Below, one piece after another: positions 1-12,100 of a stretch of 49,437 bases of DNA. The notes below the pieces were generated by a model. That model saw nothing but the letters and a program-made list of their open reading frames with translations, had not been told where the DNA came from and made no database searches. The stretch's first letter is position 1, and each line of letters begins with the position of its first letter. The translations under genes and the position numbers were made by a program. The DNA lies in assembly GCA_011800805.1 (NCBI GenBank), contig MPNW01000722.1, forward strand, positions 4,075 through 53,511, given 5' to 3'. The stretch comes from Hirudo medicinalis (taxonomy: Eukaryota > Annelida > Clitellata > Hirudinida > Hirudinidae).

Positions 1-1865
1 AGGATTTTTCGTTGCCGTGGTCATTTTACTGCCCTTGGAGAATGCAGCCAATGTTCTCGAGGCTTCATCGGTATATACTGCTTGGAACTTGCTGGTAAAT
101 ACCATTTATTTCATTATGGTTTTTCTTGCGTGAAAATAATATCTAAGAAATATAGGGTAAATGTATGTTGACCTCTGTTTTAAAAATGCACACCCATAGA
201 ACAATTCAGATAATACTTTGTTTTATGATGGGTCCAGGAGATGATCATTGAATACTTACATTGAATACTGAACTATGTGATTACAAATTTGTTTATTATT
301 TGATAACATTTATAGCCAATAACTTTTAATCAGTCTGAGGAGAACTGGATTCTGTTGCTAGTTTGAAATTATTAATGTTTTTTTTTGTAAAGCTGGGTTG
401 AAGGAAGTCAGGCTTATTAGAACCCTGTTGTAAATTTTCCAGAATTCATTTTCATTTGAGACATTTTCAAGAATGATTGTGGCAAACCCACAACGGAAAA
501 GGATGTTTTTGTATTAGATGCAACAATATAGCTTAGCCGTTTATCTATGCACCTTTAGCATCTTGTTCGTGAGATGGATCTTCAGATCCTTCAGGTTCTT
601 GCGTGTTCATCAACGTTTGATCTTCTGTTGAGGGTCAACATTGTGGTCAAAAAAGCCAGGCCTACTGGGATCACGCTTAAATATATGCACAAATGTCGAC
701 TGAATGCTGTCAAAGCTACCCGTTTAATAACTGGATTGCTATATTCTGGTAGTTGCTTTAAAAGATGAAGGTCATTTGCAGGTGCTTCTAATTTGCATGC
801 TGTTGAAGCTCGAAACCATGCCTAGAGATAAAAATGTGACACAAAAACTGAAACATTCTGTTTCCTCAGATGGCTTTAACTTAAATGTTTTCTAAACATC
901 CACATCATGTATCAGTAGAGAGTATATACTAGGATTCCTCTAGTTAAAGCCAAACTTATATGCTTTCAAACGTCTATTTAAACAGCTCATCATCAACTCG
1001 CCACTATTTCTTTAATTTACTGTGTTCAATTCCCTAAGCTAACATTTACTTCATCCATTAAGTTCATGCTTCCTATTGGGCGTCCATCAGCGTGAATTCT
1101 CCCTTAGACGTTCCTTTCTGGTTATCACTTCAGTCTTTAGTTTATTTTTAGATTATTTTTTTTAGTTTATTTTGAATCATGAGTCTGCATTTGAATGTAC
1201 TTGATTTTTGGTTTCTTTTATTATTTTATGTTCATTGATTTCTGTATTATTAGCAAATGAAGTGTCAAACAACTGCCATCCGATGTTTTCAGATTTTGCC
1301 GCAGTCTCATTTCCCCCAACTGTAGCTACACTACCTTCAACTACCGAAAGTACGATCATTTGCTCAACCATGATTTGTCACAAACTTTGGCAGAAATTAC
1401 TGAATACTTTCAGTAACTGTTTAACTTTCAGGTGATGACATGAGTTCACACTACCGCAGCGTTAGACGTATACAAATTTATTCCATGGACCTTTAATTAA
1501 TTTTTTTTAGAATCATATTTAGAACCACATCTGTTTGTAAATTTATCATTAATTGGAAATGCACTGCAAATAGGCGGTGGTTCACGATTCTTGAAACTTC
1601 TGTCTCTTTTTGGAACAGCAGCTGGTGTCGGCTTTCCTGCTTGGGTGATGTTGTTCGTCCTCTTGTTCAAAATTGCAGCATTAATCGTTATTAATCGTTT
1701 TTACAAGCTTATGTTCCTTAAAATTACAATAGAAAAAGGAGAGCCCTAGAAAAGAGTGGAGGTTCGTCTGCAGCATCTGCAAAAATTCCAGCTGTAAAAG
1801 TACCACCTAAACCTGCACCTAAACCTGCACCTAAACCTTCCACTATTGTTGAACAAAATTACTGA
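1..1865 (+). CDS. W1: 3' part of an EGF/stalk/TM membrane protein, left edge missing
   Basis: This is the 3' end of a gene whose 5' exons lie outside the window. Exons I can support are 1-94 (EGF-like, with GEC-x-C-x(2)-G-F-x-G-x(3)-C), 1293-1349 (Ser/Thr/Pro-rich stalk), 1432-1467 (short hydrophilic exon), a transmembrane exon starting at 1574, and a tail exon ending at a stop at 1865. All junctions up to the TM exon are phase 1. The TM exon reads through a hydrophobic stretch including GVGFPAWVMLFVLLF. The tail contains SGGSSAAS and then a few PAPKP units. The copy is closely similar, introns included, to W2 at 11741-14375. The TM-to-tail junction is unresolved: the donor matching W3 would put the tail out of the SGGSSAAS frame. 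By analogy with W2 the missing part probably carries WSC domains. The molecular function is unknown; a surface receptor or lectin is an inference from the domains. Confidence 0.6.
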
Positions 1866-2470
1866 AATCAGCAATTCAACTTTCCTATCTTCAAATTCAA
1901 ACAATGTTTGGTTAGTCATTTAAAAGTTATTTTTCATGAATACAAGATCATCGGTACTTTAATGCAATTTATAATGATTCTAATCTTTTGTGAATTTAAC
2001 TTTTCAGGACTTATTGGAAATAAAAGCTCCTTGACAAGATCCATGAAAATATTTTAAAATCCATAGAAAAGAAAACCGATCAACCGTTTGAAGTCCATAA
2101 GAATATTTGTTTTTAACTTGCAAAGTATTAAAATGAGTGAACATTGTGAACATTCTTTAAAGAAATGGATAACATCATCTCCTTTAACTGGTCTTAATTC
2201 AGTCGGATTCAAAACAATTTCTTACAACATTTTTGCGATTCTACTTTCATCTTGAGGAAAAGGGAATATTTTTTGAAAATATTTTAGGAACATGTTTTTA
2301 TTTTGACAATAAACATTTTCTTTAGTGATTGTTTTTTAGATATTTCATTGATGAGATGGAGGTGGGAGAGGACCTTTTCATCACAGGATTGAGATAATTG
2401 GTAATAATAAAATTAATTGGTTATGATAATTGATAGGGACGGCTGAAAATTAAAGAAAAATTCTAGGTCA
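1..2470 (+). repeat. Long direct repeat, copy 1 (partner at 11741-14375)
   Basis: Sequence from base 1 matches 11741 onward almost base for base through the EGF exon. The match continues through introns, stalk, TM and tail exons and 3' flank to about 2470, with small insertions and deletions. The intron similarity shows a relatively recent segmental or tandem duplication with a spacing near 11.7 kb. Confidence 0.85.
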
Positions 2471-2943
2471 ACTTTATAAGTGTTCTTATAAATTATTATA
2501 AGTTATAGTTATAAGTATTTAAACATTTAAATTTGCAATTTGTAAAACTATTTTGAATGGCATGGCGATATATATATATCTTATATATATACACAAGATA
2601 TTTAAAGTCTATGTATAATATAAATTTTCTTTAATCGCTTTTGTTAATTACACAGCGTTTTGAATTGAAATATTTTTTAAAATTTTAATTTATTATTTAC
2701 ATAATTTATTATTATTATATAGGGGCGTGGTTTATCGTTGTTTACTATGGAATGTCCATATTGATATTAAGGTGCGTTTACTCAAGTACAATATTTGTAT
2801 TGCTTTACAAAGATTCTAAATATAACAATATAAACTTATTTATAAAAACAAACATTAATTAAATCTTGATTTTCGATTTTTGCCAAAAGCATAAATCACT
2901 TAAACAAAAAAATTAACTTAAGCCTAAAATGGTCGTATGATAG

Positions 2944-2959
2944 GTTTCGGCGCCGAAAC
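2944..2959. repeat. 16-bp perfect palindrome beside GAAAC repeats
   Basis: GTTTCGGCGCCGAAAC equals its own reverse complement. It is followed by GAAACCGAAAT, so the motif is locally reiterated. The patch is far more GC-rich than its surroundings, which suggests a piece of inserted DNA, perhaps a transposon end. No element body was recognised. Confidence 0.5.
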
Positions 2960-3840
2960 TGAAACCGAAATCCGTTCGGTCTCTACAGCCCGCGCAGCAA
3001 ATAGAGTTGATATATTTTGATGTTTGAATAACAAAGTGTGTCAAATCACAAGTGAGACCGGAATGTCTCAATGAGTAAGAAATATTAGCACATAATTTGG
3101 GCCGAAACATTGAAATATCGAGAGTTGTCTGAATGATTTTCGAGCAAATCGTTGAATGAATTAATAAGGTTTTCGAAGGGCAGAAGTATAAATGTGGTTG
3201 CCTTTGATATGAAAGTATATCTGCTTAATATTCGAGACAGGTTAATATTAACCGTACATAAATAACCCAGTTAAACATACATAAACCATACATAAACCAG
3301 TTAAACCATACAAACTGTTGACATAGTTTTGATAATTGTTCTAAAACTATGTTACATGGTTCTGGGGCACTCGGAAGTTGGTGAGAAGTTGTAGAGATTA
3401 TCTTGTCGTGGTGAAGTTGACGATAGAAACTTTGTTGTAGAAAGACTGTAGTCAAGTTCTTAATTGCTTAAGGTTGACAGTTATATTCGGTTGTTTATTA
3501 AACTATTAGCTGTTGTTTTCGTTTACTTCCATAATTTTCAATAGAAACGGGTCAAGTGCAGTCTGTAGACGAGTTGCCCAATTTTCCGGGTATAACGGGT
3601 TATGGCAGGGCAAAATGTCGGGTTAGAGACATATATTTAATAATATACATATAGTAAAATGATCACAACTGTGCCCAGTTGTACTTTGTCCTTTACCTCC
3701 GCATATTTTACTATCTTTTACATCATCCAGATATTCTTTTCCATTTTTTTTTGTATACAATTGTACAAAAATTATTTTTTAAAAATTCACTACATAAAAA
3801 CTATAGTAGTGCCAATTCTGAATTTTAGATTATGTGTTCT

Positions 3841-4584
3841 TTATAACATTCTGAGTACTTGAAAATAAAAAGCGAAGAATAATTTTTTGTACAAACTTAC
3901 CATTAACCGTTTGAAGAGCTCCAGAGATGGTTGAGCTCTTATGCGAGGAGGTAATGCATTCCAGATAGCAGGGGAGGCATATGAGAAACATCTGTTGACG
4001 AGGGATGACTTACTGACTGGTTGGTGTAATTGAATGTTGGATGATGAACGAAGACCAGGGGCATGGCAATGGAAATGATAGGGTGGATCGGATGTCGCGA
4101 GAGTCCGATATGTCATGAGGGCGATTTTGAAGATGATGCGATTTTGGATCGGTAACCAATGCAATTGCTTCAAGCAGTCAGTGCTACTATGGGTTGGGTT
4201 AAGGAGAACAAGTTTAGCAAGGAATGGATCAAAGAGGTAGATGTACCTTAGAGGGAACACTACGAGCGAGAGCAGAAGTTGTTTCGACGGAGAGGAGCGG
4301 ACGGATATGTCGAATTGCCCAGATGAGGTGATTGCAGGATTTGATATTAGAGGAATGTTTTTTTAAGATGAGGTGAGAATCAAAGTAAATCCGAGAAGTT
4401 TAAGAAGAGTAGAAGAAGTAAGGAGGGCGATAGTAACGTTTGTGGAAGTTGGAGTTTTTAGGCGGGCAGGTGTGTCGATGAACAGAATTTCGGATTTCTG
4501 CGGATTCAATTGAAGAAAGTTAACAGAGCCCTGAGGAACACCAGCAAGAAGTTCAAATGGAGTGGAGTAGTCGCCAAGCTTCAC
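3841..4584 (-). mobile_element. CR1/L2-like non-LTR reverse transcriptase relic
   Basis: Read on the minus strand, 4584-4363 encodes GVPQGSV, the RT motif before the catalytic region, followed directly by LQLNPQKSEILFI. The segment carrying the catalytic YxDD is missing, so there is an internal deletion. After a frame change, 4260-3841 encodes the typical carboxy-terminal region of CR1/L2/Jockey-type polymerases, with LHWLPIQNRIIFKIALMTYR, PAIWNALPP and LELFKRLM. Stops, the deletion and the lack of an endonuclease show a dead 5'-truncated copy. Clade assignment rests on recognising these motifs and is not exact. Confidence 0.85.
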
Positions 4585-4585
4585 A

Positions 4586-4713
<128 letters not shown>

Positions 4714-6169
4714 GAAGGATTCTTCATCAGCATCAGCATTATATTGACAAGGCTTGCAAGATTGTATTTATTTTAACCTAAAATTTGCCAGAACCGGGAT
4801 TCCCGGTTGAGTATAGAGAACTCACTCGATTTACGTGAAGCCAAATGTTGACGTCATTCTAATAAGTAAACATACAAACTAATTTAAAATCTGCTTTAAC
4901 GAATTAGTAACTCAAGTCATGCTACAGATTCCGATGCAGAGCAATATCTTCTAAATTTCTCACAAACGGCGAGATCCATGCTCTATGGAAGTTGTTGTAT
5001 TTTCGGAGTTTTATATCTTCTCCGAATATTCACAGGTCGGTTGAACCAATGTTAAAAGATTGAATTGATGTGCAAAAAGTTATTTAAAGTTATATTAAAA
5101 TCAATTAAACTTATTATACAACTTATTAAACTAACTCTTGATTAATTGAATAATTTTTGATTACTCGAACAGAGTAATTGTTATGAAATTTTATACCACG
5201 CTGTCTGGCTCTAGTTCTTTGACCCTAATGATTTACATATACTTAATATTCAGGAAAATAAATTTAAAAAAGTGCCGTACTAAACAATGGCGAAATATTT
5301 CTCAATTCTGACCACAAATGAGTGGGTCCGAACAAAACAAATACATTTATTAAAAATAAACAGTTAGAGAAAAATGCTTTAATAAATAGTAAACAATTTT
5401 ATTTCAGACGTTTAAGTAAATTGGAGACCATTTTTGTTATCCATTAATGTTTGAAACTTTTGAAGCAGATTTCAGAACTGTTCCCTGCAGGTTTTAGGAA
5501 GAGAAATAAATATTTGAATTCTCGTTCAAATCATCTTTCAGAAAATGAGCAACATGTATTTTTAATCCAACGGGAAACCGTCGAAATCCGATTTCTAAAG
5601 TTACGACGAAATCAAAGCAGATTATCACATTGTCATTTGTGTTTTTCAAGTCATAACAATTTTGTGTGAAAAATGCCTTTTAATCTAATTATTTCTCTGC
5701 ATAAACAAGACTGAATGGTTGAATGATTCAAGCTGAAACAATGTTAGATGATCAATATAGCAACAGGAAATAAGATAATTTGTTCATATAATTATTACAA
5801 AATTCAAATTTTATTAAAGGTCAGGTAACAATAAATACAATTAATTCACATTCATGGCACATAAATTTTGTAACAAACATAGCACCCCCTCATTGAAGAT
5901 CAAGTGTGTAAGAAGTTATCATCAGGGTCAATACAAAGAACCGCAGCCCGTCTTTCTAGGATTCCATTTTCAGTATAAATAGATGTTACCATGGTTAACG
6001 GTTAATAACTAATACATGTATTATAATCAAATAACAAATAGAAGTAAAATAAATTTGAAAAAAGTTGTTTTTTTCGGATTATAAAAATTTACGTCGATTC
6101 AAACGATTTACAATCTTTAACCAAATTGTATTCACAAACATGCATTTTTATAACTCAAACTCATTTTAG

Positions 6170-9100
6170 AAGCGCCTACGAAAAATCTTGCTAAGGGCGC
6201 TGATGCTGTATTTTGTGGAAAGCGAGAATTTGGTTCGACGACACCATGGTTCGATGGCAACACAAAATTCATGGAGAGTTATTTTTTAGAAGAGTGTGAT
6301 TTCTATCATGCTTACATTCTTATATATTTGGGTAAACCGGGTAACATAAATTTCGTCGTCATCTATGCCGGAAAAAGTAAGCTTTCTATTGATGTTACAT
6401 AATATCATACCTTTTTTTTGTGGGAGTGAAGAAGTCACTTTTTGTTAGTGTAACAAGGTAGATAATTGAATAGTGATACATTGAATGAAGGAATGGAATG
6501 AATGAATATATTGCAATAATTAATAGTCAAAATGAATAACTTGATATCAAAATGGCAATCGCATTTAATGCACTGATTAAGTAGTGATTTCATAAATTTT
6601 TGTTTATTAAGTCAGGAAGAACTAAATATACTGTTATTGTTACATAATTGGGTGATTAGGACAGTGTTCCCTCAAAGGGATTCGAATTCCATCCTGATAG
6701 GTGAAATCTCAAACATTAGACCATATGAGAGCACAACGCTCCTTGCATCCAGTAGCTCTCGAGTTTAAAGCTCGTATCCTATTTAGAAAGAGATGAAAGT
6801 TTGGAAACCTTGAAGATGAAAACTTAAAATAGCGCAATTGACCTAGGAATGCACAGAGAATGACGTGCGCCAATTTCAAGTCGCTACTGTTCACCGTTTT
6901 GGAGGAGTCCGTGGAATCCTTAGAGTAGACACATGCTAACTCACACATGTATTTTCTGTTTTATATTATTGAAGATGTAACCGGATGTGCTGAACACTGT
7001 TAAGTGAACATTCACTCACATGGTACTGGTATGCATAATATCGTACGAATAAAAGATGCCAATTTCGGAAAACGACAGAGGTATAGGATATGTGACTCCG
7101 GAAATTTTTGGTCTTCTTGGTACTTTTGCAATTCGCAATTAACAGTGACACTCACAGTCGTGTCATCTTCAGACTCATTCTGAATCATTACAAGACAGCA
7201 TTAGTCGTGATTTCTTTTGTGGTGGCTCAGCACTTTGTTCATCTCCATCTGCTTCTTACAATCATTTTCAACAGCATAACGAATAAACTTACGTCCTCTC
7301 GACTTTTTATTTCTGCTCTTCAGACTTTTAAACCTTGGATAAAGTGCCACTGAAGCTTTCCAGATGTCGATGACTTCCAGATGACTTCATATTCTCAACG
7401 CTTTGAAAGTCATTAAATGCTGCGACTTTAAAGTGTGCTATGTAACCGGCATCATCGCCATTAAAATTCAAACTCTTCGCTATAATCATCAACAGTGGTA
7501 ATGCACAGCTGCAAATAAAGTTATTTTCTGCACCAAGGAAATCTGATGTCTGGGAAAATATGTCCAAATTCGAAACATAATTCTCCATCTTCTCCCATTT
7601 TCGGTCAACTTTGGTCCAGAATAATTGCGAGGTTGATGCTTAAGGTAACTAGCAATGTCATTCTTTGCTTCTAATAGTCTGACTAGTAATAAGTAAGTAC
7701 TGTTCCAACGAGTAGGAACAACCTGCCGCAATTTTCTAAGCGGTTCTTGGTTCTCAGTTTGACACACTTGAAGTTCATGTGCATTTTTGTATCAACCCTT
7801 ACAATGCACCTCTCCTTTCTGTTACAATGATAACTGGATTCCCAATATCCTCGCATTACACACTGAAATCATGACCAGCAGAGTTCCCTATTGACTAACT
7901 CCGTCACCCATCGACACCTTGGTAGTCTGCTACTCTCCCACCGAAACGTTTGATCCATCTATTTTTACAGCATCGACTTCACCCACTATCCGTTGCTACT
8001 GTTTTAGTCGTTTAACCTGGAAATATATACTGGATTTAAATAGTTTAAACAATCATAAACACATCTCCCGACACTGATCAAACAATATTTCGTTCCTGTG
8101 CGTAGACTATCGAACATCTCATTATCGCCATGTTTGTTTAAAGATCGGAACTTCTTCGCCTACATGCTCCGGCTTTTGAAAATAGCTGAATTGAAAGAAC
8201 TCTAAAAAAAAGTTCTTTCAAGTTCAAAATATTTATAAAACTGTCAACGACCGTACTTTTTACATATGCGCCTATTCCTCTGGCGTGAGCAATCTAAAAA
8301 AAAAATTCCCCTTAAGTACTCAAGATTGGATCGCTCAATTCAAGGTTCGCTGCCAATAAAGATGCCCTCCTTTACAACATCTTGCAAGAAAATCATCTTG
8401 ACGGCCTTGTAACCGAAACCTGGATCCCCTCAGATGCACCCCAGGTTATCAAAGCTGATTTAGCTCCTCCGGGTTACAACGTGATTTGCTTTGGCAGTTG
8501 TTGCAAAAAGCAATCGAGCTTGGCCGTGTCGACTTTATAATAGTTATAATAACTTCACCTACATGATCTATCTTGCTCTACGCGGTCTATCGCCCTCTAT
8601 TGTCTTCAAAATCTAGTTCATCTCTGAGCTCGAAACTCTGATAGACTAGTTAAATAATCAACCTTTCCCCTTCTTACTTTTTGGTGATTTCAACTACTCA
8701 CCCATACCTCAATTGGATGTCAAACTGTTCCTCCTATTCAGTGAGCACAGACTCATCTAGCACATCAACTCCCATACTCATAACTTTGGCCAGACTTAAA
8801 GATCCTGCCATCACTCCCTCCATCCAAACCTTTTCCATCAACGTCTCCGACGTCACCTTCTCAGATCATTTTCTCTTAGAATTCAACACCTCCCATGTTA
8901 GACCTCCCTGGTCTAGGACAGCTTTCCCAATGACCTTGAAACAGCGTCGGAGACCCTACTGGCTATTGAAACGGACGTTGAGACTTACTCCTCATCACTT
9001 GATCAAGAGTTAACACGACTGATGAACGCCAGGCACCTCTTAGATCTTGTAAGAAAAGAGTAAGTGATTCAGCCAAGAATTGGCAATCTGACATTGCTAT

Positions 9101-12100
9101 CGCCGACTAGAAAGAGAGTACCAACGCACCAAATCGGGAACCACCACGCAAGAACTCAAACACGCCAGGTAGTTTATTCAACAAAATCATGCTTCAGTCA
9201 TTTGCAGATCACGTGAAGAATGAGCTGTTCAGTTAATCCACGACTCCTCCGGTGTAACCTCAACAATATATTCGCTCAAACACATCCCACAACTATTCTT
9301 CGGATGAATGTGGGCAGATGTCTTCCCAGTTTCTTCACGGAAAAAATCAATAAAATTCGACATCATCCACCCTCTCCCAGGCTGATCCCCCTCCCCTCGT
9401 CAATTGTCAAACTTTTTCAAATTCTCTCGCCCCTATTTTTTTGTTGACATATGTCAGGTCCTAATTCCTCCTGTCGGGATACTATCTTGTTTCGTCGTTA
9501 AAAATCGAAAACCAACTCGTTTCTCAAAATAAAAATGTATTGGAAGCAAAGAAACAACAGTAAAACAATAAGCAGATCNGCAAAATACAGCCAATCATGC
9601 TATCGCGCAGTCCCAGGCAGACGATTAAAACACATCACACGGCCTCATCACGCACACACATCCCTCCGCGCATATAAACAAAATTTAAAAATGTCAGAAC
9701 CCTGACCAACGCCGCTACGAAGAGCGCCAAGCTATCCCGTTGGCCGTTAGCCCTACAAGAATATAATGTCGATTTCAATTACAGAAAAGGACAAGAAAAT
9801 GTAGTGGCGGATTTCTTGTCGAGGATATAGATAGGTCTTTGTATTTTTTTGAGGGGCAATCGCGCGGCAGATCTCGCCCGGTAAATTTTTAATGGTAATA
9901 ATTAATGGACTCCCTCTTAGAAACAGGTTCGATGATAAGTGGCTGAGTGATTTGCTTGCAATTATATCTCCCCAGCGATATGCCAACAAGGTAAATATTG
10001 ACCGCAGTCATTGATGACTGACATTGATGGTCGTTTGAAGGAAAGAACATCAGAATGTAAACCCCGGAACTTCTTCTTGTCTCTATTGTCATTGTTGTTC
10101 ACCTGTGCTCCGTTTTTAGTCAAACAAGCTACGAAAACGTATAAGTGATTGATCAATGTATTAACTTTATTTCCATATTAAAATGTCTAATTGCAGATGT
10201 TAAAGAAGAACAATTGGATTATCTTAAAGTTCAATTCAATGAAAAAGGAAATTATTCATCCAGGTGTTCAGAGCATACTACCAAAGTTAAATCAGGAGAT
10301 GTAATAAGAGTAAATTGTGAAGCTGTAACTAAATTGTATCAAGAGATTCAGATCAATTCTCATTACAATCACGGTATGGACATTGCAGAAATAGAATTGC
10401 ATACTTTCGGTATGTCTTACAAAACTTACAGCATTTTTCTAAGTAAATAGCAAATAATCTCAACATTCGCTTTTCAATTCAGCCATAGAATTTCCTAATC
10501 TCAAATACAGTCTGCTTTACCGAGGTTGCTATAACGTGTTTGGCTCCAATGATGAAATAGAAAACTTTGCCGATTGCCAAACTAAATGCGTGCTAGAAGG
10601 ATATTTGTTTATGGGGATTAAGGTATTAATTTGACTACTTTAACTAATTAATAAGATGTGAACATGGCTAAATATATTTCAGTTTTCAGAAATTCACCTA
10701 AAATGATTTTATTTTAACATTTCTGATTGTCAATCCACTTTTCACTGAAATGATGTACTTGTTCAAGAATGAAGCATTACATGTCAAATGCAAAAGTATT
10801 TAATCACATTTGTTGGTAATTCCATTAATACAAATATTTTTGAAAGGCCGATCAATATTGTGCTTGTGATGATATCGTTGATTATCTTGAGGAAGAGGAA
10901 ATAGCAATTTGCAATCTGAAATGTTCTGATAATCCGAACAGATTCTGTGGTAGTAGGGGAAATAATAATTATTCTGTTTACTTAGGCGAGTATCATTATT
11001 ATTATGTTATTAGACTGAATATTATCATCTCAACAATGATGCTTCTTTTAATTTGCTCAAATAATTTAATTAATTTGTAATTAATAAAGTAATTTGATAT
11101 AATTTCCAACAGTTAGACCTCCACTTCCCTATTTTCATGGATGTTTTAATTATAATGATACTGGGAAATTAAAACCTAAACTTCAAAATAACATGACACA
11201 CATCAGATGCATAATTGAATGTGGTTCTGTTAGATTTGCAGTATTGCAGGCAATTTATATTCTCACTAATTTGTTTAAATTTATTAAAAATTAACATTCA
11301 TTATAATAATTATATTGCATTAATTCGATCACTTTAATACACCAAAAGTAAAACAATGTAACTATAGAATGGTTATCATAAAGAAAATTTGCCAATGTGA
11401 AACATTTTTAAAACTTTTTAGAAACATTGCAAATATTTTCATATGCATAAAGTATAGTGAAATTGATGTTGCTCATTCTTTCGAAAGGATGGCAATAAAT
11501 GCTATTGTGATCATAAACGACCGGATGATTTAAATAGAGTGTTTTCCGGGCGATGTGATAAACCTTGTGACGGAGATATTAACACACTTTGTGGTTCAGC
11601 AGGATTTGTTTCTATATATTCAAGTATATTTAGAATAAATAATTCATACCTTGAGAAAAATCCAGACAAGACATTTAAAATCCACTTCACTATTGACAGC
11701 ATGCAGTCAGGCAAGAAACATAAGCTTGCCATGTTCTAGGATTTTTCGTTGCCGTGGTCATTTTACTGCCCTTGGAGAATGCAGCCAATGTTCTCGAGGC
11801 TACATCGGTATGTACTGCTTGGAACATGCAAGTAAATACCATTTATTTCATTGTGGATTTTCTTCTGTGAAAATAATATCTAGGAAATATAGGGTAAATG
11901 TATGTTGACCTCTGTTTTAAAAATGCACACCCATAGAACAATTCGGATAATACTTTGTTTTATGATGGGTCCAGGAGATGATCATAGATAAAACTTACAT
12001 TGAATACTGAACTATGTGATTATAAATTTGTTTATTATTTGATAACATTTATAGCCAATATTTTATAATAACTCTGAGCAGAGTTGTTTTTGTTGCTAGT

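Noticed and set aside
2913..3110. Minus-strand 65-codon open frame
   Set aside because: No recognised domain, no splice context, and it overlaps the palindromic patch.
10986..11112. Firm claim of a third W-array GC-AG intron after WSC 1
   Set aside because: A GT donor (GTATCA at 10989) with the acceptor before ACCTCC at 11117 also preserves the reading frame in W2, so the GC donor is not required.
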